This document shows, piece by piece, positions 6,960-15,369 of a stretch of DNA of 57,829 bases. Below the pieces are notes generated by a model that saw only the letters and a list, made by a program, of their open reading frames with translations, was not told the origin of the DNA and did not search any database. Position 1 is the first letter of the stretch, and the number at the start of each line of letters is the position of its first letter. Source of the DNA: Alphaproteobacteria bacterium. GTDB lineage: Bacteria; Pseudomonadota; Alphaproteobacteria; Caulobacterales; Parvularculaceae. The stretch covers positions 1-57,829 of the forward strand of contig JAUHYK010000021.1 in NCBI GenBank assembly GCA_030426465.1. The letters run 5' to 3'. The position numbers and the translations under genes are program-made.

Positions 6960-9836
6960 ATGAAATCGAACGCGCCCTGGAGCGTCAAAGGCATTGAGCG
7001 CGATGCGCGCGAAACTGCAAAGGAAGCCGCGCGTCGCGAAGGCATGACGGTCGGCGAATGGCTGAACCAGATGATTTACAGTCAGGCGGAAGGCGGCGAC
7101 GGCGCCCTTTCCGACGCCGAAGTCGAAGGCCTGAAGCTTCGCGACATCGTCACGGCTATTGAGCATTTGCGCAATCGCGTCGTTGACGCTGAATCTAAAA
7201 ACGCCGCCGCCGTCGCCGACCTCAGCCGCAATATGGGCGGCTTCGTCGAGCGCGTGCAGCGCCTCGAACGTGTAAAGCCCGCCGAAGGGTCTTATGAGGA
7301 TGTCGCACAGCGCGTTGAAAAGCTCGAGCGCGCTGGCGGCGACCGCGGCCGCATTGATGCGCTGAAAGCGCTTGAAAAAGCCGTCACCCAGGTTGCTGTC
7401 CAATTCAACAACGCTCAGCGCACCACCCTTACCCGCCTCGATTCCGCTGAAGCCCAGCTTCAGGAATTCGCTGAGCGTATCGACCGCGTGGGCGAAGGCG
7501 GCGCTGGCGAACCGGCGGAGCTCGGCCCCTTGAAATCGGCCATCGAGAACCTTGCCGAACGGGTCGCAAAGGCCGAACGCATCGCAGAAGAGGCCGCCGC
7601 CCTGAAAAACGAAGCGGTCGATTCTTCCGATCCGGAATTTGTCGAGCGCACCGGCGCAAGGTTGCGCGTCCTCGGCGATGAGATCAAACGCGGCGGCGAT
7701 CAGATCCGCGCCCTTGAAGGAACGATCGCGAAACTTTCGGGCCAGATCGAAGCGGCGGAGAAACGCAGCGCCGACGGCGTTCAGAAAGTCACCGAAACCA
7801 TCGCAGAAGTGCGCACACAGCTTGTCGCCGAAGAAAAGAATGACACGCCCGATGTGGAGGCTGTTCTCGCCGCAGCGCGCGCGGAAACCGAAGACAAACT
7901 CGAAGCGCTGCACCGCTCCCTGCAAGAGATAAACGCTCGCTTTGACACGCTTGGACGCACGGAAGCACCCGCGCCGGAAGCGCCTGCTGCGGTGGAGGTC
8001 ATGGAAACGGCGCCTGCAGCCCAGGCTGAGCCGGAGCCGGCCACCAGCGCCAGCGACGATCTTGACGAAGTGGCCGACGAAATCGAGGAGGCTGTCGCCG
8101 CCATGGAGGCGGAAGACGATAGCGCTGAAGAAGATCCCTTTGCGTTCGCCGATGATATGGACGCATCATCAGATGAAGGAGGGGCTGAACCTCTGGAGGC
8201 GGAGGCCGACGATGAGCCCGCCGACGATTTCAGCTTCCAGATCGACGACGAGACGCAAGACGCCGGCGCTCAAGGAGAAAGTGAAGACGACATCCTCGTT
8301 AGCACTGACGAGGATGAAGACGATGGCGGCGCCATGAACGACGCAGAATCGCTTCTCGCCGAAGTCAGAAGCGCCCTCACCGGCGAAGGCCTCGCCGATG
8401 ATGATGATGACGAAGAGGATGACGAGCTTGGCGCGGCCGAAGCGGAAGCGCCGACCGCCGCCGATGACAGCGAAGACGATGAAGATGAGCAGGCGCCGAA
8501 CACCGCCTCGCTCGCCGCCTCTATGGCGATCGATTCTGACGCCCCGTCAGAAGAAGAACCTTCCACTGCCCCCGAGCCTAAGGAAGACATGCTGCAAGCG
8601 GCCCGCCGGCGCGCGCGTGAAGCCGCAAGCCAAGGGGAAGATGGACGCCCGCGCCGTAGTCAGCTGACGGCAAAACAACGCGCCATTCTCGCCGCCCGTG
8701 CGCGCCAGAAACGCGCCGCCGAAGAAGGCCATGCCGAGACGGATGTGAGTTCTCATCCCGCGCCTGAAGCGCAATCGGCGCCAGCGCCAGCCGATCAAGC
8801 CGCAGAGACGCTCAGCTTTACTGAATCTGAGACTGCCGCGCCGGAAGAAGAGGATGCAGCCAAGCCCGGACGGTTCAGCAAGTTCGCTGCGGCGCTCGCC
8901 TCCGCCAAAGCGCGCCTTGGCCGCGGTAAAGACGAAGAGGCGGACGAGCAACTGGCGCCCAAGGCAAAGGCCTCGTCAGTTGATGAAAACGATCTCGAAA
9001 CCCGCCGCGGGAATGGCGACCGGGCTGCGCTTGATACACTCAAATCGACAAGTTCGGCCAAACCGCTAACCATTGCGCTTGGCGTTGCTATTCTGCTTGC
9101 GCTCGCGGCGCTTGCCTATCTCATGAAGGATTTCGTGTTCAAACCCGACGCAGGCGCCAGCTCGCCCGCTCCAGCGATTGCACAGACCGAGACGCCTGCT
9201 GAAGCTGCACAGGAATCAAACTCCACGCTTCCATCCGTGCCAGAGGCGCCCGCAACCGACCCTCAGGCGCTCTATGTCGAGAGCATGGACGCACTCGCCG
9301 CTGCGACGAGCGAAACCGGCGCAAAATCCGCGATCGCAAAACTTCAGGACGCCGCCGCGCTTGGCTATCCTCCGGCGCAGCTCCAGCTTGGCGAACTTTA
9401 CAAAACAGGCCAGGGCGTCGAGCAGGATCTGGGTCAGGCCCGGCTCTGGTTCCGCCGCGCCGCTAATGGCGGCAACGTTCTCGCCATGCACCGCATTGGG
9501 GTCATGACCGCGCGCGGCGACGGCGGCCCGGCCGACAGTCAGGAAGCCATCGCATGGTTCGAACGGGCGGCGAATTTCGGCCTAGTCGATTCTCAATACA
9601 ATCTCGGCGCAATCTATCATCCAAGTGAAGACGGCGCGTCGCCGGTGCAGGATGCAACCAAAGCCTATTACTGGTATTCACTCGCGGCGGCGAATGGCGA
9701 CACTCAGGCTCAACCGCTCGCTGCTGGCGTCGCTGTTGCGCTCTCTCCGGAAACACGGTCGGAAATTGACGCAGATGTATCGGCCTGGACGGCTGAACAG
9801 GCTGACGAAGCCGCCAATCTGAACGCCGCCGGCTAA
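6960..9836 (+). CDS. podJ: PodJ-like polar localization factor with Sel1 repeats
   Basis: The 958-residue protein opens with APWSVKGIERDARETAKEAA and EGMTVGEWLNQMI, the N-terminal signature of PodJ and related polar factors. A long helical, coiled-coil-forming part runs to about 330. A very acidic low-complexity part (about 340-560, runs of Asp/Glu with Ala/Pro) and a Lys/Arg/Ala-rich part follow. One transmembrane helix lies at about 702-722. The periplasmic tail holds Sel1-like repeats from about 797 to 915, for example GYPPAQLQLGELYKTGQGVE. In Caulobacter, PodJ is a bitopic scaffold at the new pole that localises PleC and pilus and holdfast factors. The tail here ends after the Sel1 repeats, and I see no peptidoglycan-binding domain. 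A CtrA/GANTC element precedes the gene and a hairpin follows it. Orthology to PodJ is likely; function is inferred. Confidence 0.78.
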   Translation: MKSNAPWSVKGIERDARETAKEAARREGMTVGEWLNQMIYSQAEGGDGALSDAEVEGLKLRDIVTAIEHLRNRVVDAESKNAAAVADLSRNMGGFVERVQRLERVKPAEGSYEDVAQRVEKLERAGGDRGRIDALKALEKAVTQVAVQFNNAQRTTLTRLDSAEAQLQEFAERIDRVGEGGAGEPAELGPLKSAIENLAERVAKAERIAEEAAALKNEAVDSSDPEFVERTGARLRVLGDEIKRGGDQIRALEGTIAKLSGQIEAAEKRSADGVQKVTETIAEVRTQLVAEEKNDTPDVEAVLAAARAETEDKLEALHRSLQEINARFDTLGRTEAPAPEAPAAVEVMETAPAAQAEPEPATSASDDLDEVADEIEEAVAAMEAEDDSAEEDPFAFADDMDASSDEGGAEPLEAEADDEPADDFSFQIDDETQDAGAQGESEDDILVSTDEDEDDGGAMNDAESLLAEVRSALTGEGLADDDDDEEDDELGAAEAEAPTAADDSEDDEDEQAPNTASLAASMAIDSDAPSEEEPSTAPEPKEDMLQAARRRAREAASQGEDGRPRRSQLTAKQRAILAARARQKRAAEEGHAETDVSSHPAPEAQSAPAPADQAAETLSFTESETAAPEEEDAAKPGRFSKFAAALASAKARLGRGKDEEADEQLAPKAKASSVDENDLETRRGNGDRAALDTLKSTSSAKPLTIALGVAILLALAALAYLMKDFVFKPDAGASSPAPAIAQTETPAEAAQESNSTLPSVPEAPATDPQALYVESMDALAAATSETGAKSAIAKLQDAAALGYPPAQLQLGELYKTGQGVEQDLGQARLWFRRAANGGNVLAMHRIGVMTARGDGGPADSQEAIAWFERAANFGLVDSQYNLGAIYHPSEDGASPVQDATKAYYWYSLAAANGDTQAQPLAAGVAVALSPETRSEIDADVSAWTAEQADEAANLNAAG

Positions 9837-9844
9837 AACGCCGC

Positions 9845-9884
9845 AAGGCCCGCGCTCAAAAGACTGGTCGGCCTTTACTTGTTT
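9845..9884 (+). terminator. Probable terminator after the podJ-like gene
   Basis: AAGGCC (9845-9850) can pair with GGCCTT (9870-9875) around a 19-nt loop, followed by TACTTGTTT. The stem is short and the loop long, so the call is moderate. It sits 8 nt after the stop codon. Confidence 0.4.
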
Positions 9885-9993
9885 CAAAGGCGCAGGCGCG
9901 CTTATAAACGCCGCATCATCCGCGCTGGCGTTGAAAGCATAACAACACGGACGCCCGCGCCCTTATCGCGTATCAGGGGTTCGTCGGCTTTTC

Positions 9994-10908
9994 ATGCAGC
10001 TTTATCTCCCCATCGCGGAGATGCCAGTCGATCCATTTGTGGTGATCACCATGGGCGCGGCTGTCGGCTTTCTATCCGGCATGTTCGGCGTCGGCGGCGG
10101 TTTTTTGATGACGCCGCTCCTTATCTTTTACGGCATTCCTCCAGCGGTCGCGGTTGGCACCGAGGCCTCACAGATTGTCGCCTCATCAGTGTCTGGCGCG
10201 CTCGCGCATCTGAAACGCAAAACGGTCGATTTTCAAATGGGCGGTTTTCTGGTCGCCGGGGGCGCCGTCGGGTCGGTCATCGGCGTTCTGGTTTTTCGAA
10301 TGCTGATCAAAACCGGCCAGATCGATACGCTAATCTCCGTTTCCTATGTCATCTTTCTCAGTCTTATCGGCGGGCTGATGTTGTGGGAAAGCATTCGCTC
10401 GCTTCTGCACTCACCGGAAGAAAAACAGAAACACGCCCGCAAGCGCCGCAGCCCCACCTGGCTGGCCGCACTCCCCTTTGCGATGCGCTTTCGCGCCTCA
10501 GCACTTTATATCAGCCCCATTGCGCCTATCGCGCTCGGTTTCATCGTTGGGCTCCTCGCCTCCATGCTGGGTGTGGGCGGCGGCTTCATCATGGTGCCCG
10601 CTATGCTGTATATCCTCAACATGCCCACCAGTGTCGTCGTCGGCACATCGCTGTTTCAGATCATTTTCGTCACCGCGATCACGACAGTTCTTCACGCCGC
10701 GACAAACCAGACAGTGGACATTGCGCTGGCGCTGCTTTTGCTCAGCGGCGGCGTTGTCGGCGCGCAGCTCGGTGTCCGCGTCGGGGTCAGGCTGAAAGCT
10801 GAACATTTACGCGCCCTGCTCGCGCTGCTTGTCCTTGGCGTTTGCGCAAGACTTCTGATCGGACTCGCTTTGCCGCCCCCGTCATTTTTCATCGTGGACG
10901 GTCTGTGA
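9994..10908 (+). CDS. TSUP family transporter (TauE/SafE-like), sulfite or organosulfonate exporter
   Basis: This is a 304-residue integral membrane protein with about eight hydrophobic segments in two similar halves. Each half carries the family's glycine-rich signature: GMFGVGGGFLMTPLL in the first half and SMLGVGGGFIMVPAM in the second. TSUP proteins move small anions such as sulfite, sulfoacetate or taurine-derived products across the inner membrane. The next gene starts on the last base of its stop codon (TGATG). It encodes a TIGR02186 protein, a family I recall as a common companion of TSUP genes in alphaproteobacteria, so the two probably work together. The start is the ATG at 9994; a second ATG at 10021 has GGAG immediately before it, too close to be a good site. 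The exact substrate cannot be read from sequence. Confidence 0.85.
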   Translation: MQLYLPIAEMPVDPFVVITMGAAVGFLSGMFGVGGGFLMTPLLIFYGIPPAVAVGTEASQIVASSVSGALAHLKRKTVDFQMGGFLVAGGAVGSVIGVLVFRMLIKTGQIDTLISVSYVIFLSLIGGLMLWESIRSLLHSPEEKQKHARKRRSPTWLAALPFAMRFRASALYISPIAPIALGFIVGLLASMLGVGGGFIMVPAMLYILNMPTSVVVGTSLFQIIFVTAITTVLHAATNQTVDIALALLLLSGGVVGAQLGVRVGVRLKAEHLRALLALLVLGVCARLLIGLALPPPSFFIVDGL

Positions 10909-11651
10909 TGAAAAACATTCTTCTTGCTCTTATCCTGATGATCACGCCGGCGAGCGCGGCGAATATCGAAGTGGCGCTCACCAATGACCGGGTCGAAGTC
11001 GATACTGGCTTCGCCGGCGCCAGCCTGACCCTGTTCGGGGCCGTGACAGGCCTCGATAATCCTGCATCCGTTGATATTGTTTCCGTCATTCAGGGTCCGC
11101 AAACGCAGTTTAAAGTGCGGCAGATGGAAAAGAACAATCTTATCTGGACGCCGGGCCCTGCGCATCTCATCGACAGCGCGCCGGGGCTCTATCTCACCTA
11201 CTCGACCCGCGAAATTGACGATATCGCTCCACTGCCAGTGCAGGACCGATACCGTCTCGATGCGGACTATCTCGACATCGTCGTCGCGACGCATGCGCCC
11301 GCGGATGAAAATAATGCCGGTCTGTATCGCAGCGCCTTTCTCAGCGAGGCGGAAGATCTCGGCCTTTATCGCAGTCATATTGGCGGCATAGAGTTCAAGA
11401 AAGGCGCGCTGTTCACCATTACCGCAGGCCTTCCCGCCAACACGCCCGTGGGCGAATATGAGGTCGCAGTTTATCTTTTCCGCGATGGCGAACTAATCGG
11501 CTCCGATGTGGCGGCGCTGGCCGTCAATCGCGTCGGCCTTGAGCGCCGGATTTACGATTTCGCCCATCAGCGCCCGGTTTCCTATGGGATATTTTGCGTC
11601 GCACTCTCGCTGCTCGCCGGCTGGGCGGCGAGTGTTGCATTCCGCAAATAG
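10908..11651 (+). CDS. TIGR02186 family membrane-anchored protein, TSUP partner
   Basis: A signal peptide (about residues 1-18, ending SAA) leads into a periplasmic beta-rich domain with ANIEVALTNDRVEVDTGFAG and VTGLDNPASVDIVSVIQGP. A single C-terminal transmembrane helix follows at about 222-243, then a short cytoplasmic tail. The layout is that of the alphaproteobacterial TIGR02186 family, whose function is unknown. The ATG at 10908 overlaps the transporter stop by one base, which fixes the start and implies translational coupling. A longer in-frame start at 10842 lies inside the transporter gene and is unlikely. I infer that it is an accessory subunit or periplasmic partner of the TSUP exporter. 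Confidence 0.8.
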   Translation: MKNILLALILMITPASAANIEVALTNDRVEVDTGFAGASLTLFGAVTGLDNPASVDIVSVIQGPQTQFKVRQMEKNNLIWTPGPAHLIDSAPGLYLTYSTREIDDIAPLPVQDRYRLDADYLDIVVATHAPADENNAGLYRSAFLSEAEDLGLYRSHIGGIEFKKGALFTITAGLPANTPVGEYEVAVYLFRDGELIGSDVAALAVNRVGLERRIYDFAHQRPVSYGIFCVALSLLAGWAASVAFRK

Positions 11652-11701
11652 GATTTCTGGTCTATTCTCGCGCGGACAGGTAGCGTGCGGGAGGGGCAGA
11701 T

Positions 11702-12190
11702 ATGGCTAAAGCCAGACAAAAAGCGGAAATGACGCAGCTTGGGTTTTACGGGCTTGCGCCTTTTTTCATCGCCGCTGCGGCGCTGTGGCTTAGCCCCGCC
11801 ATAATCCCCACTCAAATCGCCCTCGATTTCCATCTCATCGCCCTCGCCTATGGAGCGGTCATCATCGCCTATCTTTCCGGGGCTGGCGCAGGCGCAACGC
11901 TCAATCCCGGGCAAAAGCTGCAAGAGTCTTTCTTACCGGGGCAATTGATTACGCTCGTCGCTTTTGCCGCAATCCTGCCTGACGGCGTCTTCATGATGGC
12001 CCTTGGCGCAGCCTGGCGCCATGTCATTGTCCTCATCCTGCTTTTCTATTTGCTGATGCGAGATCTCGCCGCGACAAACAGCGGCATATTCCCGAAATGG
12101 TATGGCGCCTTAAGGCTGCGGCTCACCTTCTGGGCCGGGCTCGCGATCCTGCTGATCATGAGCCGGCTTTTGCTCTGGGGTTATTACTAA
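11702..12190 (+). CDS. DUF3429 family inner-membrane protein
   Basis: A 162-residue protein with five hydrophobic segments and a positively charged N-terminus. Topology and sequence (LGFYGLAPFFIAAAALW at about residues 12-28, a central ALGAAWRHVIV segment, a final GYY) fit the DUF3429 family of small membrane proteins, whose function is not known. The gene follows the TIGR02186 gene by 50 nt and precedes a bile-acid-type symporter on the same strand, so it may be part of a longer transcript. No ligand-binding motif can be seen. Confidence 0.75.
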   Translation: MAKARQKAEMTQLGFYGLAPFFIAAAALWLSPAIIPTQIALDFHLIALAYGAVIIAYLSGAGAGATLNPGQKLQESFLPGQLITLVAFAAILPDGVFMMALGAAWRHVIVLILLFYLLMRDLAATNSGIFPKWYGALRLRLTFWAGLAILLIMSRLLLWGYY

Positions 12191-12254
12191 ACCAATGATG
12201 CTTTTGCTGTGCAGCGCCATTCTGTTTTTCGCGATTGGCGGTTAAAAGCCGCGC

Positions 12255-13169
12255 ATGGACGCAATAGCACTCGATCAACTGACCATCGCCCTTTCGCTGT
12301 CATCGCAACTCATGCTGGCGGCGGCGATTATAATCATGATTTTCGCCATCGCGCTTGGCCTGAAACCTGAGCATTTTGCATTCCTGAAAACCGATCCCAA
12401 ACTGTTCTGGGGCGGGCTTGCAGCGCAGTTGATCGGCCTGCCGCTGATGACGCTGGCGCTGGTCGCAATCATACATCCCCATCCGTCTATTGCGCTCGGG
12501 ATGATCGTCGTCGCGGCCTGCCCTGGCGGCAATGTATCGAACTTCATGACCTGGAGCGCGCGAGGCGACACGGCCTATTCAGTGTCCCTCACAGCCGGAT
12601 CGAGTGTCGTGGCCGCAGTCTGGACACCAGCGGCGATTCTTTTCTGGTCTGAACTGTACCCACCCACGGCGCAGCTTCTGGACACCATCGATTTCAACCG
12701 CACCGCCTTTGTCATCCAGACGACAGTGATGCTGGCCGCGCCCTTGACGCTCGGCATGCTGGGCGCCCGGTATTTTCCCGCCGCTGCAGAAAAATTCCGC
12801 AAACCGCTCGCCCTTTTCGGCGCCGGCATCCTCGTTATTGTGATTATTGATGGATTTATCCAACTGACGGCCGCCCTACTACCCGCGTGGTCGCTCATCC
12901 TGATACCGGCCGCGCTGCATAACGCGTCGGCCTTCGCACTTGGCGCAGGCGCAGGGCGACTTCTCGGCGCTTCTGCGCCCCGTCGGCGCAGCCTGACATT
13001 CGAAGTCGGCATTCAGAACACTGGCCTTGCGATTGTGCTCATCCTTGCCCAGCTAAAGGGTCTTGGAGGCGCAGCAGCCATCGCCGCTGTATGGGGCGTT
13101 TGGCACTTCGTTTCAGGCGGCGCTATGATCCTCCTCTACAGAACAATAGATTCCGGGAAACGCACATGA
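12255..13169 (+). CDS. Bile acid:sodium symporter family (SBF) transporter
   Basis: A 304-residue membrane protein with about nine to ten hydrophobic segments. The two crossover motifs of the SBF fold are visible: ACPGGNVSNFMTWSARGD in the first half and EVGIQNTGLAIVL in the second. The family takes up organic anions such as bile acids, pantoate or oxo acids with sodium. In environmental bacteria the natural substrate is seldom a bile acid. The start of the next gene (an amidohydrolase) overlaps its stop as ATGA, so the two are translationally coupled. This suggests that the transporter brings in, or sends out, a substrate or product of that enzyme. Confidence 0.87.
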   Translation: MDAIALDQLTIALSLSSQLMLAAAIIIMIFAIALGLKPEHFAFLKTDPKLFWGGLAAQLIGLPLMTLALVAIIHPHPSIALGMIVVAACPGGNVSNFMTWSARGDTAYSVSLTAGSSVVAAVWTPAAILFWSELYPPTAQLLDTIDFNRTAFVIQTTVMLAAPLTLGMLGARYFPAAAEKFRKPLALFGAGILVIVIIDGFIQLTAALLPAWSLILIPAALHNASAFALGAGAGRLLGASAPRRRSLTFEVGIQNTGLAIVLILAQLKGLGGAAAIAAVWGVWHFVSGGAMILLYRTIDSGKRT

Positions 13170-14920
13170 CCTTCGACTTCAAAATCACCGGCGGCCTTAT
13201 CTATGACGGCGACGGCGGCGCGCCTGTTCACGCCAATATTGGGGTGAAGGATGGCAAGATCGCAGAGATCGGCGCCTGCGCAGGCGACGCAAAACAAGTG
13301 ATCGACGCAGACGGCGGCATCGTGACGCCCGGCTTTATCGACCTCCATACCCATTATGACGGTCAGATTTCATGGGATGAAGAACTGAGACCTTCCGTTA
13401 ATCACGGGGTCACGACGATCATCATGGGAAATTGCGGCGTTGGTTTTGCGCCGGTGAAAAAGGCCGATCATGACCGGCTCGTGCGCCTGATGGAGGGCGT
13501 TGAGGATATTCCAGGCACCGCGCTGCATGAAGGGCTGACATGGAACTGGGAAAGTTTTCCGGACTATATGAACGCCATCGACGCGATGCCCCACACCATC
13601 GATTTCGGGGTGATGATCGGCCATGACCCGGTGCGCGTCTACGCCATGGGGGAGCGCGCCAGCGCCTTTGAAGAGGCGACCGACGATGACATCGCCGAGA
13701 TGCAACGGATTGTACGCGAAGCTATGGAGGCCGGCGCCGCCGGTTTTTCTATTGGCCGCACCGACGTGCACCGCACCGCCGACGGCGAGTGGACACCGAG
13801 CGCCGAGGCGAGTGAAAAGGAACTGACAGCGCTTTCCGGCGCGCTTGCCGATCTTGACCATGGCGTGTTGCAGATCGTCAATGACTTCAATCTGGAACGC
13901 GAGGGCGACCAGTTCCACGATGAATTCAAGATCGTCGAAAGCTTCGTGCGGGCGGGCAATGGCAAACCCGCCTCCATCTCCCTGATGCAGCGGGACATGA
14001 AGTCGAATGACTGGCGGCGCATTCTCGATGAGACTGACCGCCTGAATAAAGAAGGCGTCGAGTTCAATGTGCAGGTCGCGCCCCGCGCGATCGGCGTGTT
14101 TCAGGGGCTTCAATGCACCTTTCACCCGATAATGGCGCAGCCGAGCTACATCGCCATCAAGGACAAGCCGCTGGCGGAACGCGTTGCGATCATGCGCGAT
14201 CCGGAATTCAAGAAAAAGTGCCTTGCAGAAACGCCGGTCAAACTCGCCGGACCCGGCTCCTCCGTGCCGCCGATCGCCGACACGATGATCGCGGCGATTG
14301 AACTTGTCGCCAACAAATTCTTCCGTCTGGGTGAAGACCCCGATTACGAGCAGCCGCAGGACAAATCGCTCGGCGCCGAAGCACGGGCCGACGGTGTTTC
14401 GGCTATGGAAAAACTTTACGACACATTGCTGGAGCTCGACGGGAAACAGCTCATCTATTTCCCGATCTATAATTACACCGAATTCAATTACGATAATGTC
14501 CACGCCATGCTGACCCACCCGAAGGCGCTGCCCGGCCTTTCCGACGGCGGCGCCCATGTGGGCACGATCTGCGATGCGAGCTTTCCGAGCTACCTTCTCT
14601 CCTATTGGTGCCGCGATCGCGATCACGGGAAGATACCGCTGGAGCGCGCAATCCAGATGCTCACCGCCGACGGCGCGGATTATCTGGGCCTGAAAGATCG
14701 CGGACGCTTGAAAGTCGGTATGCGCGCCGACATAAACATTATAGACCACGACAAGCTGCGTCTCGGCCCACCGAGCATGGTGAAAGACCTCCCCGCTGGG
14801 GGTCAGCGGTTGCTTCAACCGGTCTCCGGCTACCGCGCGACATTCGTTGCGGGCCAACAGGTGATCGCCAATGACGAAGTGACGAAGGCCCGGCCCGGAC
14901 GGCTGGTGAGGTTTCATTGA
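13166..14920 (+). CDS. N-acyl-D-amino-acid deacylase-like amidohydrolase
   Basis: A 584-residue amidohydrolase-superfamily enzyme. The N-terminal beta sandwich and first metal site are clear: GGIVTPGFIDLHTHYDGQ (the HxH pair), followed by GVTTIIMGNCGVGFAPV with a Cys that is a zinc ligand in D-aminoacylases. The late catalytic Asp lies in LSDGGAHVG. The C-terminus (GRLKVGMRADINIIDHDKL) closes the sandwich. Relatives hydrolyse N-acyl-D-amino acids or dihydropyrimidine-like amides; many are annotated only as amidohydrolase. The ATG at 13166 overlaps the upstream symporter stop (ATGA). The longer frame opening at 13091 lies inside the symporter and is not used. The DUF1851 gene follows 6 nt downstream. 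Confidence 0.85.
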   Translation: MTFDFKITGGLIYDGDGGAPVHANIGVKDGKIAEIGACAGDAKQVIDADGGIVTPGFIDLHTHYDGQISWDEELRPSVNHGVTTIIMGNCGVGFAPVKKADHDRLVRLMEGVEDIPGTALHEGLTWNWESFPDYMNAIDAMPHTIDFGVMIGHDPVRVYAMGERASAFEEATDDDIAEMQRIVREAMEAGAAGFSIGRTDVHRTADGEWTPSAEASEKELTALSGALADLDHGVLQIVNDFNLEREGDQFHDEFKIVESFVRAGNGKPASISLMQRDMKSNDWRRILDETDRLNKEGVEFNVQVAPRAIGVFQGLQCTFHPIMAQPSYIAIKDKPLAERVAIMRDPEFKKKCLAETPVKLAGPGSSVPPIADTMIAAIELVANKFFRLGEDPDYEQPQDKSLGAEARADGVSAMEKLYDTLLELDGKQLIYFPIYNYTEFNYDNVHAMLTHPKALPGLSDGGAHVGTICDASFPSYLLSYWCRDRDHGKIPLERAIQMLTADGADYLGLKDRGRLKVGMRADINIIDHDKLRLGPPSMVKDLPAGGQRLLQPVSGYRATFVAGQQVIANDEVTKARPGRLVRFH

Positions 14921-14926
14921 TAGACA

Positions 14927-15367
14927 ATGTCAACGCTGCTCGATGATATCTGGGAGGGATGGGCTTGGGCTGACGTTAAGCCTGCTAAAATTGTTGATAT
15001 CAATTCATTCGGGAATATCATCTTTTTTGATGACCATCAGCAATATTGGCGCATCATGCCTGAAGAATTATCCATCACCCGCATCGCATACGACGAAAAC
15101 GGATATCACTCTCTCCAACAAGACGCCAACTTCCAGGTTGACTGGCAAATGGGGAATCTGGTGGCGCTCGCAAACGAAAAATTTGGGGCTCTTGGACCTA
15201 ATCGCTGCTTCTGCCTGAAAGTTCCCGCAGTGCTCGGCGGCTCTTATGACAAAGACAATATTGGCGTAATCGCTATATCTGAGCTGATACGTTCCTCTGG
15301 CGATCTAGCGCACCAAATAAAATATCTGCCTGATGGCGACGAGTTAAAACTGACGATATCGGACTAG
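14927..15367 (+). CDS. DUF1851 / T6SS immunity Tdi1-like protein (orphan)
   Basis: This 146-residue cytoplasmic protein ends in the domain shared by DUF1851 proteins and the type VI immunity protein Tdi1. The region FGALGPNRCFCLKVPAVLGG followed by KDNIGVIAISELI fits the family pattern. The N-terminal half (WADVKPAKIVDINSFGNIIF, DDHQQYWRIMPEEL) looks like a GAD-like partner region. Codon usage is visibly richer in A+T than its neighbours. The gene is squeezed in with 6 nt before it and 2 nt after it, within a metabolic operon. No cognate toxin is in view. It may be an orphan immunity gene gained by transfer, or a family member with a housekeeping role. Confidence 0.7.
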   Translation: MSTLLDDIWEGWAWADVKPAKIVDINSFGNIIFFDDHQQYWRIMPEELSITRIAYDENGYHSLQQDANFQVDWQMGNLVALANEKFGALGPNRCFCLKVPAVLGGSYDKDNIGVIAISELIRSSGDLAHQIKYLPDGDELKLTISD

Positions 15368-15369
15368 CT

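Noticed and set aside
6912-7925. A 337-codon minus-strand frame opposite the PodJ-like gene
   Set aside because: Phe/Ala/Gly-rich antisense product, with no motif; it also covers the podJ promoter.
12195-12245. A 16-codon hydrophobic micro-ORF between the DUF3429 and symporter genes
   Set aside because: Short and without a clear ribosome binding site; could be chance, so not listed as a gene.
13370-14917. An open frame of about 515 codons on the minus strand opposite the amidohydrolase
   Set aside because: It is the antisense of a clear enzyme gene; the product has no family motifs and the frame stays open because of codon bias.
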